A stretch of 64,000 nucleotides of DNA from positions 8,411,001 through 8,475,000 of the forward strand of contig OZ021729.1 of the NCBI GenBank assembly GCA_963978545.1, read 5' to 3'. Origin of the DNA: Linyphia triangularis. Taxonomy: Eukaryota; Arthropoda; Arachnida; Araneae; Linyphiidae. Of the stretch, positions 11,783 to 23,481 are shown piece by piece. A program made the position numbers and the translations under genes. Position 1 is the first letter of the stretch. Every line of letters starts with the position of its first letter. Below the pieces are notes generated by a model. The model saw only the letters and a list, made by a program, of their open reading frames with translations, had not been told where the DNA came from and did not search any database.

Positions 11783-13410
11783 GTGACGGCCGCCAACAGG
11801 TGAACGGAATCGGAACTTGGCGAGGAGCCCAAAAACAAAACTTCGATTTTTTGTTGCTTTTCGGGGAAGGGTATTGTTTGCGTTTTGAAAGTGTGTGCTT
11901 GGACACGAACCATGCTTGTATTTTGTTTGATTTCTTCGCCAATATTTAAGTATGAAAGTTTTTTATAAGGTATTTTGGATATTTTCTTTTATTTATTTCG
12001 TTTTAAGATAAAGAATAAAATTTAGAAGTGTTGAAGTTATACCTTTGAAAATTGTTTTATAGATAGATTTTTTACTTAAACTTCTGAGAAAAAATAATTC
12101 AATCTAGGATTTCTCTCCAAACCCCAAAAAATATAAAGAATATAATTTATCTAGAGAATAAAGTTTTTAAATTCTCAAATGGGGTTTCGATTTTCAATCG
12201 TTTGGACCTATTAACTTTATGTATATTATTTTTTTTTATTGTATAATTAAATCGAACATTTTGTACACATTTAAGAATGATGAATTTCGGTTCATAAAAA
12301 TACAAAATGTAGATATTTTTTTTAATATTTATTGTATATTTTTATTTTAGTAAACTGTTTTTTGGATAACTGAGCATTATTTACAAATGTAATTTGTTTT
12401 AACAATGTTTAAACGATTCTATGTATTATGTTTTTGAAAAAGAGGATTTGAAAAGAACTGTAATAAAGCTTTTGAAGTGTTTTTAAGTTAATAGTTTTAA
12501 ATAGAAAATAACACTTTTTCCGCAAAAAAAAAATTTTAATTTTGTAAAAGTTTGTTTTATTTTTATTTTTTTGACAGCCATCAAGTAAAGTATTTTTTTC
12601 TAAAATATTCTATTTACCATAGTAAAATTTGTCTATCTAGAAAATACAGTCAGATCATTGATATTAATCATGTGATTTGTTCAGATGAGCAATGCGCAGA
12701 TATGTATGATTTATAAAAATTGTGCATTTAAATTTAACTATTTATCAGAAAAAGAATTAGAAAAATGACATCCACGTTATTCATGGGATTTTTTTTTTCT
12801 TTTTTAAAAATCATTTTTAGACTTGTAAAGTATTTTCAAATTACTATCTAAATTACTATATTTCATTTTTTCCCCCTAGACATCATATTCTTCTTTAGAC
12901 GAATATTGATTTATACTGAATTCATTTGAGTTGCATTCCCGGTTTCTTAATTTATTTGTTGCTTACTTTATTAAGGTAGAAAATAATGCAAATTGCGATT
13001 CAAAATTTAAAAAATTATGCATAATTTTAAAATATATCTCAGTTATTGTTTTACACTAAAAAACACTTTTTTAAAACAGGGTTGTTTCGTTTCAAATGTC
13101 AAACTATATTTATTTAAGCTATCCTTACTCTTACTTGCTCATTTTTTTAAATTTATCAATTTTAAAATTTAATATTTCCAACGGTATTATTTGAAGCATA
13201 TCCTTTATTAGTAATAATAAAACATTCCTTTTGTCATTTTTTTTTTTATTATTATGTTTTATGAGAAACATTTTTCTTTTCAACGTGGTAATTATTCTTT
13301 ACAATAAAAGAGTTTTCCTGTTTAATGGATACTGTTCATTTGTAGTATTTTGTCGATGCGCAATATTTGAAAACTATACGTATAAAATAATCTCTTACTT
13401 TTATTTATTT
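11783..13410. other. Upstream of the Kv4 coding exon: probable 5' UTR/promoter side, then AT-rich DNA
   Basis: 11783 to about 11900 remains GC-richer and may be 5' UTR or promoter; no TATA box or initiator could be assigned. Beyond about 11950 the sequence becomes AT-rich with no features. Confidence 0.4.
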
Positions 13411-13420
13411 ATTATTATTG

Positions 13421-13462
<42 letters not shown>

Positions 13463-13463
13463 T
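13411..13463. repeat. (ATT)n microsatellite
   Basis: About 17 ATT triplets with one GATT interruption. Confidence 0.95.
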
Positions 13464-13933
13464 TAAAGTTTTAAATAAAAGTGTATCGCATTGAATTCAA
13501 AAATATAATTTTCATTGTCAAAGATTGAAATTCTAAACACTATTGGACAACATATTTCAATATGTTAACAATATAGAGTAACTGTTTACTCATTCTTTAT
13601 ATATAATGTTATATAATTGATATTTCAGGATTAATAAATATTGCATTAATGTATTTTTAATCATTTTTATTATCAGAATCATTTACTTTTACTTGTAATG
13701 GAAAATTAAACGCAAATAAATTATAATTTTGGTATGATTTAATTTGAAAAATCTTTTTTAAGCATTTAGTTGTTAATCAATTGTTTAGTTCAATAGTCGT
13801 TTTATGTGACAAGTGAATCTAGTTTTATAATGGAAAGAGAATATAGTGGAATAATATGATGCTACTTGTCACTGTGAATTATTGAGGGGTTCCAATCATT
13901 GTATTACCCTACACTAGTTTTCTCAATATGTTT
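13464..13933. other. AT-rich DNA, no gene seen
   Basis: No feature recognised. Confidence 0.6.
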
Positions 13934-14145
<212 letters not shown>

Positions 14146-14280
14146 ATTACACTGTATTCTTCACCTCCATTACATCCCTCAAAGTATTCTTGTAAAACTT
14201 TTATTTTTATTGTTTTACAATGCATTTTTAAAATGACATCAAATTTATACTTTCAACTTAATTAATTTTTTTTTAAGTAG

Positions 14281-15937
14281 TACCCTAAAATATACAAATA
14301 ATTAATTTTGGGTTTATTATTGTCAGTGGTGGCTCGTGCACTACAACCAGTGCAGCCAGGCTGCATCTAAATTTATTAGTTCAAAACAAAAATCATCTAT
14401 TTTAAAATTTTCGAAAATGAAGATCCAATTTTCTGGTAAGTGTAAAAAAATCCGATAAATAGCAAATTTCTTGCCACAATATTCAATTCACGAGGGGGGA
14501 AAACATTTCCAATCAAGGTGATCTTCCTTCGAAAGGTAACCATGTGTTCCTGAAACGCGTTTCGGCTGCGACGTTTCCATGGTAACTAATGGAATCCAAT
14601 AGAGCCTTCCCTCTACGTAATGCGTAGCATGGCAGCCAGATCAGCGATTTTCCGATTTCGGCTGCACTTGAGAATTTCTGCTTTAAAATAATCTCTAGAT
14701 GGAATTTTTGCAAGATAATGGTATCATCTGAAGATTAGAGAGTTATTTTATTAGTTGGAAGTATTATTTTGTTCTGAAAATAAATTTGAATATTTTAAAT
14801 TCATTATCTAAAAAATTGTGTTTTTGACACTTGAAACTTCATTTAAACAGGGATAAGTGAAATTTGATAAAATCTTTTTGAAAAATGATTGGAGAATTCA
14901 TATCTGCATTAACTATAAGGTGTTTTGAACCTCAGTCAAATTTATTGGAAAAGAATATGAATGTTGCTAGATTTTTAAATGCCAAATATTTTTTTTTTAA
15001 ATTTCATTGATACAAAAATTCAAAATTTTTTTTTATATATTCTAGAATTCATAACATTAAGAATAATGTCAAGAACAATTTCCAAACATAATTTCTTTTC
15101 TTGGCCAAAACTCGATGAATCACTGTTTTCAAAAATATGCTAATTTTAACGAGTTAATTGTTAATTCGCTAATTAATTTTTTAATACAACTGACATTTTT
15201 TTAAGTGAACATCATTACTAATTATGTACTTTTATTTGTAAGAAAATACCGATTTCTAAGATGATAATTTTAAAAAAAGTTCAAGTGGGATTGTACATGA
15301 TTGAGGAAAGCGTGTGTGTCATTGGAGAAGGAGAGGGGATGAGGGGGGGGGGGGGAGTCACATGTTTCCGGTTGCACTAACATTTTCGACCACGAGCCTC
15401 CACTGATTATTGTTTATGCATATTTAAATTCCTCCCTTTAAAAGGATATCTAATTTATAATAATACGTCAACTAGAAGTATTTTTAACAATTTTTTGAAG
15501 ACAAAATTGGTAACTGTTAGTGTAAATAAAGTTTTCTTTAAAATTTGTTTTTCTCAAAGCTACATTTTTCATTATTCATGTACCTTTTTCTCAGAAACTG
15601 CACAAGACTTCTTCCTAAAATTTTTACCACATATTCCTTTTATGTATCTCTATATAATTAAGTTAGAATTTGTTGTTATTTCTTAAATATTTTTTGTTTT
15701 GTCTTATTTCGGCAAAAAGAACTTGTGATTTTTAACAAATTTGAGTGATTTTAACGAAAATTCATTTAAAAAAATTAATAAATGAATGAAAATCAAAAGA
15801 TAACATCAGTAGAATAACAAATGTGTGCTGAATGTACTGAAAAAAGTTGTCGTCTATGTCAAATACTTTCTGAGAAAAAGGTACATGAAATATGCCAAAT
15901 TAACATTACCGGTATAGAGGGTAAAAACTCCCCTTAA
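14281..15937. repeat. Dispersed repeat family C, copy 2, split by a hAT-like element
   Basis: The parts 14281-14323 and 15406-15937 together align with 4600-5195. The intervening 1082 bp is an inserted transposon listed separately. Confidence 0.75.
14324..15405. mobile_element. hAT-like non-autonomous DNA transposon with 8-bp TSD
   Basis: Ends are inverted: left CAGTGGTGGCTCGTG (14324-14338), right CACGAGCCTCCACTG (15391-15405), one mismatch in 15. The element is flanked by perfect 8-bp direct repeats ATTATTGT (14316-14323 and 15406-15413), the hAT hallmark. No transposase ORF is present; the longest ORF (14513-14713, minus) is short and unrecognised. Inside are a G-run (15343-15355) and an RFX X-box-like GTTTCCATGGTAAC at 14573-14586. 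The related copy at 4.65 kb lacks the insertion. Confidence 0.93.
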
Positions 15938-16759
15938 TAGCATAAAATGCGACAGCAACAGTAAAAGCAAGAGCTGTTCAGCTCTTTTACCATTTTCTCA
16001 CTTTGTTTTATAATTTGTGCTGTTATTCAAATATAAAATATGCTTATTTAAGTACATACATTTTCTTTTTTTCTTTGTTTCCATTAAATTACTCATTTAT
16101 ACTTTTAATTTCATGGTTAGAAATCATGTACAAAATAAAATAGAAAAAAATGGTGCTATTTTCTTTAGAGTTTCGGAAAAATTTAGAATTAAAATTCGCT
16201 AAAAGTAAAACTTTTAATTAGAAATATAATTACATTATTTTATTTTTAAAAGTTTACTATATTGTACTTTACCATAAAGAACTTTTTTTTATTTAATGGA
16301 AGCAAAATTATATTCTATTTTTTAAAGGGACTACTCTGCTGATTACGTTTTGAGCAAGAACATATTTTTTATTTATTAAACTAATGTATGTGTCATGGCT
16401 AATTTGATTAATTTTGGATATTATACCTAATAACTAGTTATATTACAAAAAACTATCACTATTGATGATAGTTTCTTTGTAAAATAACCAGTTTTTATGT
16501 ATACTATTCAAATTTATCAAATTAGCGTTAACATGTGTATAAAATAAGTTTTCCAAAATATTATATTATTTTAAATGTAAAAGTATAGTTTGTGTATCAA
16601 ATCACATAAAGAACTTTGAATGGATTTTTATCTTCCAATATACATGTAACTTTACTATTTCGACCTTCTTGTTACAATTAGTTATTGTTTTGATGTAATG
16701 TAATTTAATATTTTTTCTCAACATTCTACAAAGCTGACATTTATTAATATGTGGATGAT
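15938..16759. other. AT-rich DNA, no gene seen
   Basis: No feature recognised beyond short T-runs. Confidence 0.6.
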
Positions 16760-17822
16760 AGGGTGGTCCTTATATGAGGCCAAAAATTAAATTTTAATCC
16801 GATTTTAACTCTCACCCCACATTTTTTCTTTTTGACCTATTTTGTAAGTGTACTAAATTTCATTCCGATAAATTAATATTAACCCGTAAAGCAATGAGCC
16901 CGAAATTGTAAAAAAAGTGCACAAAAATTTAATTTTTTGAAAAATTGAAATTTTACCGGATTTGGGGGGGGGGGGGGGGATTGCACAATTTAGATTTTTT
17001 TTCATTTTGACCTATTTTGACAGTGTATTAAGTTTTATTATAATTAGTTAATAGTAACCCTTGCTACATTGATATTGAAAATGCTAAAAATGGACGCAGA
17101 ATTAGGAAAATGAACAAAAATCGTATAACATTTTTATTCCCTTTAAATAAGAAATAAAGATGCAAAATATTCATACAATTTAACAAATCAAGGTAATATA
17201 ACATTTATACAACAAAAATTAGGAGTTTTTAGAGATAGTTTTGTGTATATTAACGTAATGTTTGCATTGACTGCCCACACTTCAGAAAACGCACTTTTTT
17301 TTTTTTTTTAAATTAAGAGTTCTTTGAACTTTTTTTATTAACTTTAGTTTTCTTTCTAGCTTAGTTTATACGAAGTTCAAACGAAGATTTTTTAAATTTA
17401 TGTTTGACATGTTTATAAGAAATGTTTGCTTTTCAAAAAGTGGGCGATACATTTTAAAATCCTATTTAAGTTCCTTAACAGATTTAAACTTTTGAATGAT
17501 ACAAACGACAATTTTTTTATCTAAAATGATAAATATATTAAAGATTAATAATATGATGTAGTTTATATTATTTAAAAAAACTATTTTAGAACTTTATTTA
17601 TAACAATATTAAAACTTACAAATATGAGTGTCCTTTTAAAATTATTTTCTTTATTACAGTTAAATATACTATTTTCAAAGCCTTGTGCGTCACAAATAAT
17701 TTTATTTAAAATATTACAGACATAATAATGACCATCTCTAAGCTCAATTGAGTTGGATATGGTTCAGAAAACAACCTTCAGCATAGAATAAGGTGATTTT
17801 AATCAGAGATAATTCTCTGAAA
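16760..17822. other. AT-rich DNA with a repeat-like block
   Basis: 16760-17110 begins GGTGGTCCTTATATGAGG and contains a TTTTTGACCTATTTT motif twice (about 16830 and 17010) and a G17 run near 16963-16979. It may be the left part of an unclassified element whose right edge could be near 19270, where an inverted AATAAGGACCAACC occurs. 17111-17822 has no recognised feature. Confidence 0.35.
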
Positions 17823-17837
17823 CAATGGTGCATATGA

Positions 17838-17989
17838 TTGGTTGCTTTCAGATTATCTGGCACCGTCAGCAACATTCGTCATTAGACAAACCAACATACA
17901 TTTACAAACACCCACGCCTAACACGGGATTCGAACCCGCAATCTCGTGGTCTAGAAGTTAGCACGCTAACCACTATACTGTTTGGTCGG
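17838..17989 (-). mobile_element. tRNA-derived SINE family A, copy 1, with 15-bp TSD
   Basis: In reverse orientation the unit has pol III A-box TAGTGGTTAGC (17975-17965) and a consensus B-box GGTTCGAATCC (17936-17926), then a family-specific body and a tail with AACC repeats. Perfect 15-bp direct repeats CAATGGTGCATATGA flank it (17823-17837 and 17990-18004), showing LINE-type retroposition. The acceptor arms do not pair, so it is not a tRNA gene. 152 bp, apparently full length. Confidence 0.95.
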
Positions 17990-18004
17990 CAATGGTGCAT
18001 ATGA

Positions 18005-18924
18005 AAACTCACATGTGAGATTTTCTTTTATTTACCTATAATCTATCTGAGCTTTTAAAGTGAACTAAATTATGTTAGAACGTGAGGGAAAATACCACAT
18101 AGCATGTTCTTCCTGTAGTTTGTGTTTTTATTTGTTTTATTTTTTAGTTAACATTTATTCCAAAAAATATTATGCATCACCCAATGAGTTCCCAAAAATC
18201 CTTTATAGAGTTATTTTGCTTTGCTCTTGTTCTTTCTAAAAATTATAAGCGATTCATTAAATTCCTTGTTGTTGGAAGCCACATGTGAATATGTTTTAGC
18301 ATCCTGAAAATTCTTCTTATGGATATAGTTCTATTATATCTTAAGTCCTTGATTTTTGGATTGATTGTGACTTGAGCTAGTTCATTTTAAGTATCCATCC
18401 CGCAACCTATATAATGACTCTACAACGGAAATATAACATTTATTGTCCAGCTAGTTGTTCGACGCGAAGAGCAGTCAGTCAGTAATAAACACTAAAGGAG
18501 TACCAAAATATTAAGCACTCTCCTGCAACTAACTAGAATAAGACTTTCACCGATTGTGAGCTTTACCTCTAGTTTGATGCAAACCAAGACTGGTAAAAGC
18601 TGTTGATTAACTTGTGATTTGTTGCCTGTTACCTGTTGATGAACTTTACTAATTAAATAAATGTTATTGGTATTACTTCTTAAACTGCGAGTTATATTTT
18701 AGACAAAAACTAATTTCAAATTTAAATCGACACAAAATTAAGTATGGGAAGTCTAGAAATACTCGATTTCTGCCACTCTCCTTCATCCCATAGAAGTGTA
18801 CTAAAATTTCATCCCCTTAGTACCCCTATCTGAGTAGAGTTATGCCATTCTACAGTAATTCCTTAGCATTTGACAGCTGATTGTGTTTATGTAACTTACA
18901 AGTGAAATGGTTAGCGAAACAGCA
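18005..18924. other. AT-rich DNA with a possible LTR-like promoter fragment
   Basis: A TATATAAT at 18408-18415 is followed about 55 bp later by AGCAGTCAGTCAG and an A-rich tail, the style of the LTR promoters seen at 60.0 and 61.1 kb. LTR ends and target duplication could not be fixed, so this is weak. Confidence 0.25.
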
Positions 18925-19270
18925 CAATACAGTAAAATGCGGCTTCGGAATGCGAACTTCAAGCTCGTTGCTGCATAGGTAAATCACTTTTAATTTTTTT
19001 AAAAAATTTGCATTATAATTTTGTTATAATCAAAGGAAAATATTGGGTGGTAAAAATAAAGAAATTTGAAAGTTTAAAAACAAAGGCCACTCTTCGCAAT
19101 ACAGTAAAATGTAGCTACATGATGCGATCTTCAAACTCGTTGCGGCAGGGGTTAGTCACTTTTAATTTTTAAAATATTGATCACAATAATGTTTTTATAG
19201 CCAAAGGAAAAAACTGGGGGGTTTGGGGGTGAGAAAAGAGAAATTTGAAAGTCAAAAAATAAGGACCAAC
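18925..19270. repeat. 172-bp imperfect tandem duplication
   Basis: Two blocks start CAATACAGTAAAATG at 18925 and 19097. They share TTCAAGCTCGTTGC-like, TCACTTTTAATTTTT and AAATTTGAAAGT segments, with many substitutions and a G-rich expansion in the second. Confidence 0.75.
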
Positions 19271-20384
19271 CGTGGTGGACGTACAAAAATTACGTTACTT
19301 GTAGAGGAGGGGAGAGGGAGATAGGCTAAACTTGATAGACTGTGAAATGAACGGGTAGAAATTAAACTTCATCTGAGTTAATTTCGAAACTACAGACTAC
19401 ATCACATATGCATTTTCGAGAGGGGGATGTTAAAATTAATCAAATTCAATTTTAGGAGGGCTAGATGGGGGGGGGGGAAACGTGACATAATTTTAGTGGA
19501 AGATGTCGATCAAATGTGAGTTAGTGTGACATGATAGGAGGGGATGATAAGAAAGTCAACACTTTTGCTTGAAGTAATTTGCGTACGCTCTCAATGCGCA
19601 TATTTCAAATCTTAAATATATTATCACAATAGTAGCTTAGGTATAGTTAGTAAATAGTAGTCCAAATGTAGTTGAAATTTTAGCAGCACTGGAGAAGTCA
19701 TATAATACCAGAAGGTACATATCTATATGTATCCAAGTAATATATGTAATTATATGTAATTTGCAATTAGTATCAAAGTTCTTAAAAAGAAATAAAAAAA
19801 ATTATGTTTCCTCATATTAACAATGTTTAAAAATAGGTTTTAATATTCACGTCTTTCCGAATTTGGTGAGGTAAAAGTTGAGATAGTTATTTCGAAAAGA
19901 AAAAAAGAACAACGATTCCTTTTTAAAAGTATTTTAATATTCAATCTAAATAAACGTCTAAAGCAAAATTATATTTAGGTTAATTAAATTACTTTTATAT
20001 TGCAAGGAGTTTAAAAAATCATATTTTTTACTGGAGCTTTTTACTAAGCAATAGTAGTGTAACTTCTAAAAATAAACTATTTAGAAAACTAGCCTTGTTG
20101 AGCCAGTATGCCTAGTTCTATGTAAGTAGTCCTATATAAGTACAACTTCATCATGCTAGTACTTAAAATATTATTTTTTTTTTTTTTTTTTTTTTTTAAT
20201 AAAAGAATTATAAGTAGTAAAAAAATATATAAATACATTTTTTATTTTTAAGACTTCTTCCAAACTAAACTGTACATGAAGAAATATATTCAGATATGTC
20301 GTGTTTTGACATAAAAAGAGAAGCTTGTGGATGACTATAGAATATTATTGAAAACTTAAATGACAACATAAAAACAGTTTTGGG
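19271..20384. other. AT-rich DNA, no gene seen
   Basis: Includes G-runs near 19469 and a T25 tract at 20174-20198. No coding-like sequence. Confidence 0.55.
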
Positions 20385-20625
20385 AATCTCCACACATTGA
20401 AATCCTCAAGAATACGTTCTTGGCCCGAGTACAAGAAAGGCAACAGGAAGCTTGAAGACATCTTGTGCCAGAATCGATACTTTCCTGCTGTACTTGTAAA
20501 TTGCTACTGAAACAAGTACGCTCTTAAAATATTTATGTCTAAAGATGTTGCCAGCTTCGAATATTGGATTTCAAAAGTGTGGAATAACTAGTGCCATAAT
20601 AAACTAAATTAAAAGTAAACTTTAT
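20385..20625 (+). other. Coding-like patch followed by AATAAA-type sequence
   Basis: After AAAACAG at about 20377 two plus-strand frames read as plausible peptide ends, one closing at TGA near 20464 and one at TGA near 20510. AATAAAC follows at 20600-20606. Composition is GC-richer than its flanks. It could be a terminal exon or a fragment of a transposon gene; I recognise neither reading. Confidence 0.2.
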
Positions 20626-21341
20626 TCAAGTATTGTTTTGTCTTTGTCTTTTCGCGTAAGAAAATGTTGTCAATAACAGAATATACTGCTTGGAAAATCA
20701 CTTATTGTGCAGAAAAATCTACTATCTATAATAATGATAATATTTGCTGTTTACTTTTTAATTCGTTTAATGATAATTTATGCTTTGGAATAGGAAATTC
20801 ATAGTTAATCACTGAAGTTAACGCAGGGAGTAACTGAAATTAAGTTTTTGACAAAGTATTTTAAGTGTTCAAATATAAATTTACAGAATTCATAAATGAC
20901 ATTGTTTATTAATGTGAATGAATATTTGGAAATGAACAGTTGATTTAAAAAAATTATAATTATTTAGAGAACAACTGTTCTTTTAATTTTTTAGATAACG
21001 TTTGAAGTGAAAATAATCCAGTTATTTCAAATATATAATATATTATATTGAAGTAATATTAATTACGGATAATTTGGCAGTAACAAGACTTTTAACATTA
21101 CAAGGATATCATTTACAACGACAAGATTCTTAACATTACGTTTTTGTTAAACAATGTTTTAATGAAAGAATATGAAAAAATTATTGTAAACTTGATAGTT
21201 TAAGATAATCAAGTCTCAAAGACAAGCTAAAGCTAATGTTTTGCTAGTAAACCTAAGCTAGCTACAACATCTTAACTATACATAATTGTCTTAAACTAAA
21301 AAAGTAACTATTTGTGGTAAATTGTAATATACAGGGCGGTC
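20626..21341. other. AT-rich DNA, no gene seen
   Basis: No feature recognised. 21330-21341 (TACAGGGCGGTC) may be the true left tip of the palindromic element that follows. Confidence 0.5.
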
Positions 21342-22409
21342 ATTTAGGAGTTTATTTTGAATGAGTTACTCAAATTGTTCAATGAACATTTATGAAAAAT
21401 ACTATTTGAATGATGTCATCAACATAAAATCAGCCGAGCAATAAAGTAGTCTAGTAGACATTTACCGGTATTTCTCTCTTACGAGATGTAAGTAAAGGAT
21501 GGTCATAAAGAAACTTTGTCGATATATGGAACTCTAGCTTCCGTTCCGTTCAAGAGATCGAGATGAGATATCAGGTATAGTTATTCAGAGGTATGAGCTC
21601 TGGATTCTTTGAATGGCAACAAAATGGATCTCACGGTTACGGTTATAGTTACAGAAACCCGACATTTTCGATTGGCAACTCCTATTTTTTCCTATCGCAA
21701 AATACTTGGTGCATGCGAAAACCCTAAAGAGCGTTGGAACGGTACGTGTACCACAAAAAAAGGACGCATTGTGCACCCATAAAAAACAGCTCTGCGAACG
21801 GCCAGCAAAAACACGATCGGCGCACACGGTGGTGATTTGAGTATGACAGAGGCCAAAATTCAAATGGGTGCTATCTCAGCCAAATTTATCAGTTTTCTGT
21901 ACTAAATATCTGGCAAGGGGCCTCCTTGTTCCCCGATCGTGTTTCTGTTGGCCTTTCGAAGAGCTGTTTTGGTGCTTGCATAAAGCATCCATTTTTTGTG
22001 ATACACATACCATTCTAACTCTCTATAGCTTTTCGCATGCACTGAGCATTTTGCCAGAGGAAAAAGAAGATATTGCCATTCGAACATTTCGAGTTTCTGT
22101 AACTATGACCTTAACCGTAAGTGCTATTTTGTTGCCATTCACGGAAACCCGATCTCGTATCTCTAAATAACTATACCTGAAATCTCATCTCTATCTGTTG
22201 AATGGAACGGCCACTAGAGGGCCATATATCTACAAAGTTTCTTTATGACCATCCTTTACTTACATCTCGTAAGAGAGAAATATCGGTAAATGTCTACTAG
22301 ACTACTTTATTGCTCGGCTGATTTTATGTTGATGACATCATTCAAATAGTATTTTTCATAAATGTTCATTGAACAATTTGAGTAACTCATTCAAAATAAA
22401 CTCCTAAAT
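21342..22409. mobile_element. Palindromic foldback/MITE, nearly the whole length inverted
   Basis: Left arm from 21342 (ATTTAGGAGTTTATTTTG) pairs with the right arm ending at 22409. The outer 190 bp or so are almost identical. Further in (about 21560-21860 against 21890-22190) the arms still align but with many substitutions. The centre is near 21876. ORFs on both strands inside the arms are by-products. The left tip may start earlier, at TACAGGGCGGTC (21330), with the matching right tip lost; no sure target duplication. Confidence 0.88.
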
Positions 22410-23440
22410 AATTTGCTACAATTTTTTATAACATTTAATATAAGTTATTATGAAACAAGTGGATTTGCGAACCATGAAGAAATTTAGTCACAAAAATAAC
22501 TTTAATAGTTTATTGATAATCTGAAGCCTTGGGGATAGTATTCATAATTGAAAAAGTATATTATTTATATGAGAAGTGTTTTAAAAAATGTTTTATCTCT
22601 TCAAATGTTCGTGTACCTGAAAAAAAAATCATACAGAATATGAAAAACTTTATTAGGAAAACTACTGGCATTATATAAAAAGTTTGACTTTGATAAAGAT
22701 TTTTTTAAAGATGTCTAAATTTGTCATCTTCTAAAATAATAAAACTGTTCTAGGGATTTTTTTTAGAAAGGACTTATTTTTTTAGCTGCTTAATATAATA
22801 AAATTGAAAATATTCTAGCTAGATACAGAATATTGTAACTAAATTTAATTAATTTTTCTCTACACATTTTTATATTCACTCTAATAATATATTTCCCCCT
22901 TCAAATCAATGCCATTATTATCCAAAGACTCATATTTGTTCTCAGGAGGAAAAATTTTCGAAAACAAATCCCTACTGGATAGTTATATAGTTTATAACTT
23001 GTAATTTTACTAAAATTATATACAAGAATATATAACAATTACTATAGAGTAATTTTGTGTGAAAGAGAATTGGCATTAAAAAAAAATATCCAAGATTCAG
23101 ATGATAATGAAGAAATTTAATTTTCGCCAACAGACGCACCGAACCCTTGCTACAAAAGTGATACAACTAAAAATTCTTCATTTTTGAATTAAAGTGTGTA
23201 CAGACTTACAAAATACATGAAATTAAATCTAGAAGAACAGTATATGTTCGCTTCAACTAGAGTTCAACTTGTAAACAATCTTGTGCCGTTGTAAGATTCA
23301 AGTACATGCAGTCTGTGATTTTATACAGGCTTTTATTAAAAATGAAAAATTTTGAGTTGTGACGTTTTTGTATAGAAAGGGTACGATACATGATTCATAC
23401 TACATTCATAAATACATACTAACTTTTTATAGTGTAACAA
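22410..23440. other. AT-rich DNA, no gene seen
   Basis: No feature recognised. Confidence 0.55.

Positions 23441-23478
<38 letters not shown>
23441..23478. repeat. T38 homopolymer tract
   Basis: A continuous T run. Similar long T tracts occur at 20174-20198, 28616-28643 and 61470-61503. Confidence 0.95.

Positions 23479-23481
<3 letters not shown>

Noticed and set aside
14573..14586. Functional RFX X-box (also 41293-41306)
   Set aside because: Matches the degenerate consensus, but one or two hits are expected by chance in 64 kb; this one is inside a transposon and neither has a promoter-like setting.
17838..17989. tRNA gene
   Set aside because: A- and B-boxes are present but the would-be acceptor arms do not pair, and the unit has a SINE body and 15-bp target duplications.
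21585..22170. ORFs inside the 1.07-kb palindrome
   Set aside because: Arms of an inverted repeat; the ORFs mirror each other and carry no transposase motif.
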